Shown one piece after another: positions 1 to 7,804 of a stretch of DNA of 64,000 nucleotides (the first letter of the stretch is position 1; every line of letters begins with the position of its first letter). The notes under the pieces are model-generated. The model was given only the letters and a program-made list of their open reading frames with translations. It did no database searches and had not been told where the DNA came from. The DNA is from Novosphingobium mathurense (GTDB lineage Bacteria > Pseudomonadota > Alphaproteobacteria > Sphingomonadales > Sphingomonadaceae): assembly GCF_900168325.1 (NCBI RefSeq), contig NZ_FVZE01000002.1, positions 843,067-907,066 of the forward strand. Reading direction: 5' to 3'. Position numbers and translations under genes: made by a program.

Positions 1-1
1 G

Positions 2-388
2 GTTGTGGGTGGAGCCATCAAGATCGGTGACCCGATTACCACGCCCAACTGGAAGTGGAGCGCAGGCATTCAATACCGTGCCGATCTGGGCGATGCCGGA
101 TCGATCACGCCGCGCTTCGACCTTGCCTATACCGGCAAGCGCAGCGTGGGGCGTCTGACGCTCGCTTCTCCGCTGGAGTACCGGCCCGATTTCGTTCTCG
201 CGAATGCACGACTGACCTGGAAGAACAAGGACGAGGATCTTTCCATCTCGTTCGAGGTCCAGAACCTTTTCGACAAGTATTACCTGCTCCCCCTGCGGTT
301 CGTGGCTGTCTATGCCACGGCGGGGACCGGGTACAGCACGGTTGGGCGGCCGCGCGAATGGGCCGTTACCGCCAGGAAGACCTTTTGA
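2..388 (+). CDS. TonB-dependent receptor, C-terminal fragment (cut by window edge)
   Basis: Only the last ~128 residues of an outer-membrane beta-barrel are present; the frame is open to the left edge, so the start lies outside the window. Visible features are alternating amphipathic strands, a LEYRPDFVLANARLTWK strand, the SFEVQNLFDKYY turn typical of the end of TonB-dependent receptors, and a terminal Phe preceded by Arg-Lys-Thr, the C-terminal signature needed for assembly by BAM. It lies 115 bases upstream of the first GST on the same strand, so it may be the uptake receptor for the substrate of that operon, in the way sphingomonads use TonB receptors to import lignin biaryls. That role is inference; family assignment is firm. 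Confidence 0.85.
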   Translation, partial: VVGGAIKIGDPITTPNWKWSAGIQYRADLGDAGSITPRFDLAYTGKRSVGRLTLASPLEYRPDFVLANARLTWKNKDEDLSISFEVQNLFDKYYLLPLRFVAVYATAGTGYSTVGRPREWAVTARKTF

Positions 389-503
389 TCATGCCGGTTG
401 CAGTTGGCTTTTCCTGCCTGCTGCAACCGCATAATGCCAAGCAGGTAAAGGCGATCTGGCCCGATTCAGGGGCGGGCATGAATACGAACGGGAGATAAGC
501 GCC

Positions 504-1271
504 ATGGCGCAAGTGACACTGTACCACTGGGAGCCGAATGCCAATTCAGGCAAGCCGATGTTGACCCTGATGGAAAAGGGTGTCGAATTCGAAAGCCACT
601 ACATCGATATGTTGCAGTTCGATCAGCATCGTCCTGAATACCTGGCCATCAATCCGCAGGGTACGATACCGGCCATGACGCATGGATCCCGGGTCCTGGT
701 CGAGAGCACGGCGATCATGGAATACGTGAACGAGGCGTTCTCCGGGCCGGAACTCATGCCGAAGGATGCCCGGGATCGCTGGCGGGTCCGCTGGTGGATG
801 AAGTTCATGGATCAGTGGCTGGCTCCGAGTTTCTCGATGATCGGCTGGAGCGTCTTTGTCGGTCCGATAGTTCGCCAGCGCGACCCGGCCGAACTCGAAG
901 CGGCGATTGAGCGCATTCCCTTGCCCGAGCGGCGCGTATCCTGGCGCAAGGCGATCCACGGCACTTTTTCCGAAGCGGAGATCGCCGAAAGCCAAAGGCG
1001 CGTGGCCCTGGGTATCAACATGCTGGAGCAAGAGCTGGGCAAGCGTGAGTGGCTTGCCAGCGACACCTATGGCCTTGCCGATATCAATGGCTTCAATCTG
1101 GCCTACGCCATCCCGCTCTCGCAACCATCGCTTTGCAATGATGAAAAGACGCCCAATCTCCTGCGCTGGCTGCGGGCGGTCTATGCCCGACCGGCCGTGA
1201 AGAAATGCTGGGCCTTGGGCCGGACCGACATGGTGAAGCGTGTCGCCGTTCTCGACGGGGAGCAGATCTGA
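504..1271 (+). CDS. Glutathione S-transferase, LigF/beta-etherase family (BaeA-like candidate)
   Basis: 255-residue cytosolic GST. The N-terminal thioredoxin fold (about 1-85) shows the family pattern Asn14-Ser15 after beta1, cis-Pro56 in the QGTIPAM loop and Glu67-Ser68, the pair that holds the gamma-glutamyl group of glutathione; the rest is the helical domain. It resembles LigF throughout, including the IGWSVFVGP segment and the Pro-Glu-x-x-x-x-Trp-Arg-x-Ala element. Its stop overlaps the ATG of the next GST by one base (TGATG), so the two are probably translationally coupled and may form a complex. Sphingomonads have a heterodimeric beta(R)-specific beta-aryl etherase, BaeA/BaeB, made of two such GSTs; this is my preferred reading, an ordinary LigF paralogue being the alternative. 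A GGGAG ribosome site precedes the ATG. Confidence 0.75.
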   Translation: MAQVTLYHWEPNANSGKPMLTLMEKGVEFESHYIDMLQFDQHRPEYLAINPQGTIPAMTHGSRVLVESTAIMEYVNEAFSGPELMPKDARDRWRVRWWMKFMDQWLAPSFSMIGWSVFVGPIVRQRDPAELEAAIERIPLPERRVSWRKAIHGTFSEAEIAESQRRVALGINMLEQELGKREWLASDTYGLADINGFNLAYAIPLSQPSLCNDEKTPNLLRWLRAVYARPAVKKCWALGRTDMVKRVAVLDGEQI

Positions 1272-2053
1272 TGGCGATGATCCTCTATCACGGCGCGCCG
1301 AACGGCCCGTCACTGATCGTGCTGGCGGCCCTTGCCGAAACCGGCGTGGACGTCGAACGGCGCCCGATCGACTTGCTTGCCGGCGAGCGACACGTCCTGC
1401 CCGGCATCGGCGAAGCGGTGGCCCTGGACATGGGTATCGAAGGGGAAGGCCCCGTCTTGGTGGTCGATGGCGAGGCGATGACCGATGCCGTCTTCCTGGC
1501 CCAGTATTTCGACGAGCTTTCGGACAAAGCCTCGCTCCAGCCAAGCGATCCCTATGCGCACTGGGAAATGATGATGTGGTGCCGCCAGATCACCGAGCGC
1601 CTGTCTCCGGCTGCGGCCCTGCTGGGCAATATCGAATTCTCGCAGGAAACTCTCGGGGCCATGTCGGATGAACGGTTCGAGGAACTGGCGGGTCGGATCG
1701 TCAGTGCAGACCTGCGTTCGCGCTGGGAGATCCTGCGCGACGGCGCGGTGGATCTTGCGCAGATCGTCGACAGCCGGACCAAGGTCCTGCAGGCGGTCGA
1801 GCGCTGCGAGAAGCAGCTTGGCGACGGGCGCAAGTGGCTGATGGGCGAGCTGACGATCGCCGATCTCGCCACCTTCGCCTGGCTTGCAGGAATGGAACGG
1901 GTTCTTCCCGAGTCCTTCCGGGACAAGCCGCTGACGACGGCCTGGCTGCAGCGCGTTCGCTCTCGTCCCGCTGTGGCTTCTGTCCTTGCCGATTGCGGAG
2001 CGGATGTTGCGACCTTCTGGGCTCCCGGTCCGGAGATCAACCGCTGGGGATGA
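1271..2053 (+). CDS. Divergent glutathione S-transferase, possible non-catalytic partner (BaeB-like candidate)
   Basis: 260-residue GST-fold protein starting one base inside the stop of the preceding GST. The N-terminal domain keeps the first strand (MILYHG), a Gly-Pro-Ser at 12-14 and Pro61 in the cis-Pro loop (EGPVLVVDG). The glutathione-holding Glu-Ser pair is replaced by Thr71-Asp72, and the segment before the cis-Pro is atypical. The C-terminal helical domain is normal (MGELTIADLATFAW). Degenerate glutathione contacts beside an intact, overlapping GST suggest the structural half of a heterodimer, as known for the BaeA/BaeB etherase. An independent GST with another substrate is possible. 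Earlier in-frame starts overlap the first gene heavily, so the TGATG start is chosen. Confidence 0.7.
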   Translation: MAMILYHGAPNGPSLIVLAALAETGVDVERRPIDLLAGERHVLPGIGEAVALDMGIEGEGPVLVVDGEAMTDAVFLAQYFDELSDKASLQPSDPYAHWEMMMWCRQITERLSPAAALLGNIEFSQETLGAMSDERFEELAGRIVSADLRSRWEILRDGAVDLAQIVDSRTKVLQAVERCEKQLGDGRKWLMGELTIADLATFAWLAGMERVLPESFRDKPLTTAWLQRVRSRPAVASVLADCGADVATFWAPGPEINRWG

Positions 2054-2127
2054 CCGTGCGTCGCCCCGAATACGTCCAAAAAATCATCAACCGGCGCAGC
2101 TGACGGCCGGAATGCGGGAAGAGTGGA

Positions 2128-4275
2128 ATGGTTGCGAAGGGTTTCTCGTTGCTGGCGGTTGTCGTGTCGGGCACATGCCTAGCCCTGTCAGGCTGCGGGA
2201 TGGGTCTTGCCAACAGTTCGCAGGATCTCGCCCAAGACGGCGTCAACGGGCGGCTTATCGCCGAGGGAGCGAATGACGCGTGGCCTTCTTATGGGCGTAC
2301 CTACGACGAACAGCGCCATTCGCCGCTTGCCGACATCAACAGGCAGAACGTCAGGGATCTCGGACTTGCCTGGTTTGCGGATCTGGACACCTCCAGAGGT
2401 CAGGAAGCGACGCCTTTGGTCATCGATGGCGTCATCTACATCTCCACTGCCTGGTCGAAGGTCAAAGCGTATGATGCGGTGACGGGCAAGGAACTGTGGG
2501 CCTTCGATCCGGAGGTTCCCGGCAAGGCGGGTGTCAATGGCTGTTGCGACGTCGTCAATCGCGGGCTGGCGGCCTGGGGCGACAAGTTGTTCCTGGGAAC
2601 ATTCGACGGGCGTCTCATCGCTCTCGATCGCAAAAGCGGAAAGACGCTATGGAGCCAGGTTACCGTTGACCAGAGCCAGCCCTATACGATTACCGGTGCC
2701 CCGCGCGTCATCGGCGGGAAAGTGATCATCGGCAATGGCGGGGCAGAGATGGGCGTGCGCGGGTACGTCACGGCCTATGACGCACAGACCGGGAAACAGG
2801 CCTGGCGCTTCTACACGGTGCCCGACCGGCCCGGGAAGAATGCCGAGACATATCTCAAGGATGCCGAGAAGACCTGGAACGGCAAGTGGTGGGCACAAGG
2901 TGGCGGCGGTACCGTCTGGGATGCGATGGCCTACGATCCCGAACTCGATCTGCTCTACATCGGTGTCGGCAATGGAAGCCCTTGGAATCACGGCATCCGA
3001 TCGGAAGGCAAGGGCGACAACCTATACCTTTCATCGATCGTCGCGATCCGCCCTGAAACCGGCGAATACGTCTGGCATTTCCAGGAAACGCCGGGCGAAA
3101 CCTGGGACTTCACGGCGACGCAGCACATCATGCTTGCCGATCTCAAGATCGACGGCAAAGTTCGCAAGGTGCTTATGCAGGCGCCCAAGAACGGGTTTTT
3201 CTACGTGATCGACCGTGAGACGGGTGAGTTCATCTCGGGCAAGAACTTCGTGCCGGTCAATTGGGCCAGCGGCCTCGATCCGAAGAGCGGGCGGCCAATC
3301 GAGAACCCCGAGGCGCGCTACTACAAGACCGGTCGCCCATGGATCGGATCGCCGGGCGCAGGCGGGGCGCACTCGTGGCATCCGATGGCGTGGGACCCGA
3401 AGGAGAAACTGGTATTCATTCCGGCCCAGATCGCAGCCTTCCCCTACTTTGCGGACAAGGACTGGAAGCCGGCGAAGAAGGGTTTCAATACCGGCGTCGA
3501 CATGTCCGCCGGGGCCATGCCGGCCGATCGCAAGGTCCGCGCCGGAGCCGAACAGGCGACGCAGGGCGTCCTGATCGCCTGGGACCCGGTGGCGCAGAAG
3601 GAGCGCTGGCGGGTCACGTTCCCCAGCGCCAATAACGGTGGCCTACTGGCGACCGGCGGTGGACTCGTGTTCCAGGGCAACATGAAAAGTGAAATGGCGG
3701 CCTACGCCACCGATACGGGGGCGAAGCTGTGGTCTTACCCTGTCCAGACCGGCGTGGTCGCACCGCCGGTCACCTACAAGATCGGCGATACGCAGTATCT
3801 GGCCGTGGTCGCGGGGTGGGGCGGTATCTGGGCCCTGGCACCTGGACTGCTGTCGCAGGACGGTGGGCCGGTGCACAACGTCAGCCGGCTGCTCGTCTTC
3901 AAGCTGGGCGGGAAGGCCAAGCTTCCTGCAACCCCGCCGATCAATCAGCTGCCCATCGATCCGCCGCCCTTCACCGGCACGATGCAGCAGGTGAAGAGTG
4001 GCGCCTATCGCTATGGTCGCTTCTGCGGAACCTGTCACGGCGATGCGGCCATTGGCGGCGGGCTACTGCCCGATCTGCGTCGCTCTGCGATCGTTGCAGA
4101 CAAAACGGCCTTCCAGACCGTGGTCCATGACGGTGCCCTCGAAGCCAACGGCATGGTCAGTTTCGCGAATGTTCTGAACCCCGATGAAATCGAGGCGGTC
4201 CGCCAATACGTCGTCCATCGTGCGAACGAGGATCGCGATCTCGACGCGGGCTCCGCCAAGACGGCTAGCCGATGA
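2128..4275 (+). CDS. PQQ- and haem c-dependent alcohol dehydrogenase, predicted lipoprotein
   Basis: 715-residue quinohaemoprotein alcohol dehydrogenase resembling the type II qbdA family. The N-terminus is a lipoprotein signal ending Leu20-Ser-Gly-Cys23, so the enzyme is probably lipid-anchored facing the periplasm, unlike the usual soluble form. The eight-bladed propeller carries the vicinal Cys139-Cys140 that clamps PQQ, likely metal ligands Glu207 and Asn282, and catalytic Asp327 (TPGETWDFT). The residue two after Asp327 is Thr, not the extra Asp of lanthanide enzymes, so calcium is expected. A C-terminal cytochrome c domain has CGTCH at 633-637 with Met676 as likely sixth ligand. It follows the two GSTs and overlaps the amidohydrolase start (ATGA). 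The likely substrate is an alcohol from a lignin aromatic; this is inferred from context. Confidence 0.9.
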   Translation: MVAKGFSLLAVVVSGTCLALSGCGMGLANSSQDLAQDGVNGRLIAEGANDAWPSYGRTYDEQRHSPLADINRQNVRDLGLAWFADLDTSRGQEATPLVIDGVIYISTAWSKVKAYDAVTGKELWAFDPEVPGKAGVNGCCDVVNRGLAAWGDKLFLGTFDGRLIALDRKSGKTLWSQVTVDQSQPYTITGAPRVIGGKVIIGNGGAEMGVRGYVTAYDAQTGKQAWRFYTVPDRPGKNAETYLKDAEKTWNGKWWAQGGGGTVWDAMAYDPELDLLYIGVGNGSPWNHGIRSEGKGDNLYLSSIVAIRPETGEYVWHFQETPGETWDFTATQHIMLADLKIDGKVRKVLMQAPKNGFFYVIDRETGEFISGKNFVPVNWASGLDPKSGRPIENPEARYYKTGRPWIGSPGAGGAHSWHPMAWDPKEKLVFIPAQIAAFPYFADKDWKPAKKGFNTGVDMSAGAMPADRKVRAGAEQATQGVLIAWDPVAQKERWRVTFPSANNGGLLATGGGLVFQGNMKSEMAAYATDTGAKLWSYPVQTGVVAPPVTYKIGDTQYLAVVAGWGGIWALAPGLLSQDGGPVHNVSRLLVFKLGGKAKLPATPPINQLPIDPPPFTGTMQQVKSGAYRYGRFCGTCHGDAAIGGGLLPDLRRSAIVADKTAFQTVVHDGALEANGMVSFANVLNPDEIEAVRQYVVHRANEDRDLDAGSAKTASR

Positions 4276-5144
4276 CCATCGACGTAAAGGCCATCCGCGC
4301 GATCGACGTTCATGTCCACGCCGAAGTTTCCTGCCATGATCCCGAGGATCCGGTCATGGCCCAGTTCTTCGATGCTGCCTCGGCTTATTTCAAGGCGCCT
4401 CGCGAACGTCCCAAGATGCCCGAGATCGCAGAGATCTACAGGCGCCAGAATATCGCTTTCTGCCTGTTTACGGTCGATGCGGAGAGTGGTCTGGGAGCGC
4501 GCCGGGTCTCCAACTACGAAGTTGCGGATTTTGCCGCGCAACATGCGGACATCTGCCTGCCGTTCGCTTCGATCGATCCGCGCAAGGGCAAGCTCGGAGC
4601 TCGCGAAGCGCGCGATCTTGTCGAGAACCACGGCGTGCGGGGGTTCAAGTTCCATCACATCGTGCAGGACTGTCACCCGGCCGATCGCGTCGGCTATCCG
4701 ATATACGAGGTCATCGCCGAATTCGGATTGCCGGCCATATTCCACACCGGGCATTCCGGCATGGGCACGGGGATGCGCGGCGGCGCAGGGCTACGCCTGA
4801 AATATGGCCGCCCCATGCTGGTGGACGATGTCGCGGCGGACTTTCCCGACATGAAGATCATCCTGGCTCACCCCAGTTGGCCTTGGGTGGATGAGAGCCT
4901 GTCGATGGCCTTGCACAAGGAGAACGTCTTCATCGACCTGTCGGGCTGGAGCCCCCGGTACTTTCCGCCCCAGATCGTGCGCTACGCCAATGGCCAGCTT
5001 TCGGGCAAAATGATGTTCGGTTCGGATTTCCCCCTGATCCGGCCTGACATGTGGATCGAGGCGGCTCGCGATATCGGGTTCAAGGAAAGCGTCATGGCCG
5101 GGATCATGAAGGACAATGCGGCCAAAGTGCTGGGTCTTGTCTGA
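4272..5144 (+). CDS. Amidohydrolase-superfamily (ACMSD-like) hydrolase or decarboxylase
   Basis: 290-residue TIM-barrel metal enzyme of the COG2159/ACMSD type. Motifs: DVHVHAE near residue 12 (the HxH of strand 1), FHHIVQD and IFHTGHSG in the middle, ILAHPSWPW and MFGSDFP near the end supplying the late His and Asp ligands. Members decarboxylate aromatic acids, hydrate ring-cleavage products or hydrolyse beta-ketoacyl-CoA side chains (CouO-type 4-hydroxyphenyl-beta-ketoacyl-CoA hydrolase); the sequence alone does not settle which. It is clearly different from the LigW-type enzyme at 21242-22312. Its ATG overlaps the stop of the PQQ dehydrogenase (ATGA), so it is last in a coupled four-gene operon and probably acts on the oxidised product. 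Confidence 0.8.
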   Translation: MTIDVKAIRAIDVHVHAEVSCHDPEDPVMAQFFDAASAYFKAPRERPKMPEIAEIYRRQNIAFCLFTVDAESGLGARRVSNYEVADFAAQHADICLPFASIDPRKGKLGAREARDLVENHGVRGFKFHHIVQDCHPADRVGYPIYEVIAEFGLPAIFHTGHSGMGTGMRGGAGLRLKYGRPMLVDDVAADFPDMKIILAHPSWPWVDESLSMALHKENVFIDLSGWSPRYFPPQIVRYANGQLSGKMMFGSDFPLIRPDMWIEAARDIGFKESVMAGIMKDNAAKVLGLV

Positions 5145-5401
5145 CCGCGCGGCATTGATTGCCGCGATCGACCGGGCCGTCGCGGTTAACGGTCTCGTCG
5201 ATGGCCTTTTCCTCAACGCCGGAACCGGGGGGCCGTCTCCCCGGTGGAGAGTTACCCGGACAGTGATTTCATGCAGGCCATGCAGGCCAATCTCCTGTGT
5301 GCGTTTCGCGCTATCGCCCAAGTGCTGCCGATGCCGCATCGCACGTGACGGGACAGAGCCTCGCGGTCGATGGCGGCGTGCTCGGGACCCTGTCTGTCTA
5401 G
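5145..5401 (+). pseudogene. Remnant of a short-chain dehydrogenase, frameshifted and deleted
   Basis: Immediately after the amidohydrolase stop there are pieces of one SDR in three frames. In the first frame (from about 5145) is a segment ending GLFLNAGTGG, the Asn-Ala-Gly motif of SDRs. After a run of six G (5227-5232) the homology continues one frame over as AVSPVESYPDSDFMQAMQAN and on to AIAQVLP, the helix after that motif. At about 5330 it jumps again to a typical SDR end (HVTGQSLAVDGGVLG, then Thr-Leu-Ser-Val and a TAG at 5399-5401). The nucleotide-binding N-terminus and about 100 residues carrying the Ser-Tyr-Lys triad are gone, so a simple sequencing error does not explain it. It probably came from a classical SDR that once belonged to this operon. 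Confidence 0.8.
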
Positions 5402-5426
5402 GCGAACGCGCCTTCGCTTGCCCGCC

Positions 5427-5864
5427 TTACTCGTCGAAGAAGTTGAGTTCCAGCAGGACGCCGTCCGGATCATGGACGAAGATCTGGCGCAGGCCGATGC
5501 TTAGGATAACATTGCTTTCGTAGCGGAGTCCGCGGTCTTCCAGGCGGTCCCGGATCTCATCGAAACCTTCGCAGCGAAGGGCAATGTGGTGGAGGGCCCC
5601 GGTCGGTCCCGGAGTCATGTCCCGGTCCATGGCGCGCGGCGCGTCTTGTGCATTCAGGTGAAGGATGGGGCGCTCGTCGCTGTTGTAGATCCAGCGCGCC
5701 ATCTCCCGGGTAAGCGGGGCCGGCGGAGCGCAGCTCTCCAGCGAAAGAACATCGCGGTAGAATGCTTCGCTACGGTCGAGGTCGGAGACGATCACGTTGA
5801 AGTGATCGAGAGCGACGACGCGGGCCCGAACCCGCGTTTCGAAAGCCATGAAGGGGCTGTTCAT
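5427..5864 (-). CDS. VOC (glyoxalase/dioxygenase fold) family protein
   Basis: 145-residue protein with the two beta-alpha-beta-beta-beta modules of the vicinal oxygen chelate superfamily. Likely metal ligands are His21 (LDHFNVIV), His92 or His93 (ALHHIAL) and Glu139 (LLELNF), with His69 as a possible fourth. The length fits a single-domain glyoxalase I-like enzyme rather than a two-domain extradiol dioxygenase. Its ATG overlaps the stop of the SDR gene (ATGA), so it is the last gene of a BKACE-SDR-VOC operon. Given the glutathione and aromatic-ketone chemistry around it, an isomerase or lyase on a glutathione adduct or an enolisable ketone is plausible but unproven. Confidence 0.75.
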   Translation of the reverse strand: MNSPFMAFETRVRARVVALDHFNVIVSDLDRSEAFYRDVLSLESCAPPAPLTREMARWIYNSDERPILHLNAQDAPRAMDRDMTPGPTGALHHIALRCEGFDEIRDRLEDRGLRYESNVILSIGLRQIFVHDPDGVLLELNFFDE

Positions 5865-6754
5865 GCGGCTTCCTCCTGCTTCCTTTCGCCACCGGGCACG
5901 CCCCGGGCAACGCGGCGCTCATAGTCCGGATCGTCTTCGGGCCGTGCAAGTGCGCCCATGACCCGGGCGTGGATGTCCTCCAGTGTGCCGCGGAATTCGG
6001 CATAGGGGAGGATGTACAGCTGGTCCTCCTGCACGCCCTTGAGCACGTGCCGGGCCAGCGTTTCGGGCTCCATTCCGATTTCGATCACCTTCTTGAGGTG
6101 TTCGAACATGGTTGGGTCGGCCCGATAGTAGCCGGTATCGGCAAGATGCTTCGGCCGCGTTAGCAAGGCTTCGTGGATATTGGTGTTCACGGCCCCGGGA
6201 CAGAGCAGGGATACGCCGATCCCGGTGCCGTCCAGATCGAGAGCCAGAGTCTCGGTCAGGCCGCGAACGGCCATCTTGGTGGTGCAGTAGATGCCGGTTC
6301 CCTTCAGCGCGACGAAAGCCGACATCGATGCGGTGTTGACGATGTGTCCGCCGTTGCCCCGCTCCACCATGCGCGGGACGAACGTGCGCACGCCGTTGAT
6401 GACACCGCGAAGATTGACGTCGATCTGCCAGTCCCAGTCATCGTACGTGGCGTCCTGAATAGCGCCGAAATGAGAGACGCCAGCGGTGTTGAAGAGCAGT
6501 TCGACCGGTCCCAGCTCTGCTTCCACGTCATCGGCGGCGCGCCGGTAGGCCTCGCGGTCGGTGATGTCGAGAAGGACCGGCATCACCGTGGCGTCGGTAT
6601 TGGCGAAGTGGGCCATCGCCTCGTCGAGATGGTCCTGCCTGATGTCGGCAATGGCGATCCTGCAACCTGCCTTCGCAAAGACCTTGGCCTGGCCCAACGC
6701 CACGCCCGATCCGCCGCCTGTTATGAAGGCTGTGCGGCCTGCGACTTGTGTCAT
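5861..6754 (-). CDS. LigD-type short-chain dehydrogenase (candidate C-alpha dehydrogenase)
   Basis: 297-residue classical SDR. Cofactor motif TGGGSGVALG at 12-21, NTAG at 89-92 (the Thr is shared with LigD as I recall it), Asn114, and catalytic Ser143, Tyr156, Lys160. The C-terminal extension with GMEPETLARHVLKGV and LYILPYAEF is the hallmark of the LigD/LigL/LigN/LigO group, which oxidises the benzylic alcohol of beta-aryl ether dimers with NAD. Start: the ATG at 6754 has GGGAGAG six to seven bases upstream; the in-frame GTG at 6760 would sit inside that site. It lies between the BKACE and VOC genes on the same strand. It is one of three such SDRs in the window; substrate stereochemistry cannot be read from sequence. 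Confidence 0.85.
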   Translation of the reverse strand: MTQVAGRTAFITGGGSGVALGQAKVFAKAGCRIAIADIRQDHLDEAMAHFANTDATVMPVLLDITDREAYRRAADDVEAELGPVELLFNTAGVSHFGAIQDATYDDWDWQIDVNLRGVINGVRTFVPRMVERGNGGHIVNTASMSAFVALKGTGIYCTTKMAVRGLTETLALDLDGTGIGVSLLCPGAVNTNIHEALLTRPKHLADTGYYRADPTMFEHLKKVIEIGMEPETLARHVLKGVQEDQLYILPYAEFRGTLEDIHARVMGALARPEDDPDYERRVARGVPGGERKQEEAA

Positions 6755-6783
6755 CTTCACTCTCCCTTGAGCATGGTGTTTTT

Positions 6784-7671
6784 TCAGGCGAAGGCGTGGT
6801 TCTCCAGCCCAAGCATGTCGCGCGTTTCTGCGGCGCTTGAGACATCAGCGCCCAGGCGTTCGATCAGTTCGACCGCCCAGCGCACGTGAGCGGCGTTGTC
6901 GGGCGCCATAAGTCCCTTGCGCAGGTAGATCGTGTCTTCGAAGCCGACGCGGACATGACCGCCCAGGAGCACCGACTGCGCGGCCATGGGGTAGGAGTGA
7001 CGGCTGATGCCGAAGCCGGTGAAATGTGCGCCTTTCGGAATCTGGTTGGATGCGTAGAGCATCGCTTCCGGTGTCGCCGGCAATCCGTACTTGGTGCCGA
7101 GGACGAAGGAGAACGGCGCGTTGCCGGGGATCGCCCCTTTCGCCATGAGGTCATCGGCGAATACGAAGTCGCCTGCCTCGAAGCATTCGATCTCGGGCAT
7201 GACCCCGGCATCCTGGATCATATGGCCCATGCGGGTAATCATCGGATCGAGATTGATCGCGACACCGCCCCAGAGTTGCATGGTGCAGATGTCGAGCGTG
7301 CACATGTCCGGCTTGAGATCGAGAATATGTTCCAGCCTGCGCTCTGCCGTGAACATCAGCGTGCCTTCGCCGCATACGGCCGGATCTTCTTCGCTCTGCA
7401 TCCAGTTGCAGCCCGGTCCGGTCGTGACGTTGAGAATGACCTCGCGGTTCTTTTCGCGAATCAGGCCCACGACTTCGCGATAATCGTCGAGCGCCTGCGA
7501 TGGTTCGCCGGTTTCGCGGTCGCGGACATGGACGTGGATGATCGATGCGCCTGCTTCGGCAGCTGCCAGGGCTTCATTGGCGACATGATCGGGCCGAAAC
7601 GGAAAGTTCGGATGCTCCGGCATCGGGGAACTTCCTGTAACTGCGCATGTAATATAGACTTTTCGCGCCAA
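6784..7671 (-). CDS. Beta-keto acid cleavage enzyme (BKACE, DUF849), candidate vanilloyl acetate-cleaving VceA
   Basis: 295-residue zinc TIM-barrel enzyme. BKACE proteins react a beta-keto acid with acetyl-CoA to give acetoacetate and a new acyl-CoA. The zinc motif HVHVRD places histidines at 46 and 48, as in the characterised enzyme Kce, if translation starts at the TTG at 7671; that TTG has a perfect GAGGAGAG site five bases upstream, whereas longer in-frame starts add an unrelated leader. In Sphingobium SYK-6 an enzyme of this chemistry (VceA, recalled) converts vanilloyl acetate, the product of beta-O-4 side-chain oxidation, to vanilloyl-CoA. A C-alpha dehydrogenase-like SDR downstream and a thioesterase 1.1 kb away fit that role. 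First gene of the leftward operon. Confidence 0.88.
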   Translation of the reverse strand: MARKVYITCAVTGSSPMPEHPNFPFRPDHVANEALAAAEAGASIIHVHVRDRETGEPSQALDDYREVVGLIREKNREVILNVTTGPGCNWMQSEEDPAVCGEGTLMFTAERRLEHILDLKPDMCTLDICTMQLWGGVAINLDPMITRMGHMIQDAGVMPEIECFEAGDFVFADDLMAKGAIPGNAPFSFVLGTKYGLPATPEAMLYASNQIPKGAHFTGFGISRHSYPMAAQSVLLGGHVRVGFEDTIYLRKGLMAPDNAAHVRWAVELIERLGADVSSAAETRDMLGLENHAFA

Positions 7672-7804
7672 TCTCGCTCTCCTCAGTTCTTCTGATTTGC
7701 TGATTCGAGGGATTCGCAAATTCGGAAAGGTCGGAACAGACCAGCGCCTATCCTATCAGGTAAGGTAACTGGTTCAGGATGACACTGGAGGAGGAAGCAC
7801 AAAG
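7672..7804 (+). promoter_or_regulatory. Divergent control region between BKACE operon and XRE regulator
   Basis: This 133-base region separates the leftward BKACE operon from the rightward XRE-type regulator and must hold both promoters. It has an inverted repeat ATTTGC (7695-7700), 15 bases, GCAAAT (7716-7721), and within it the hexamer GATTCG twice as a direct repeat. A second weaker dyad, ATCCT and AGGAT about 30 bp overall, lies nearer the regulator. The first is the best candidate for the regulator's operator because it covers the likely promoter of the BKACE operon. Seen by eye; binding is inference. Confidence 0.4.

Noticed and set aside
2327..2333. Possible lanthanide-type PQQ enzyme
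   Set aside because: The diagnostic second Asp two residues after catalytic Asp327 is Thr329.
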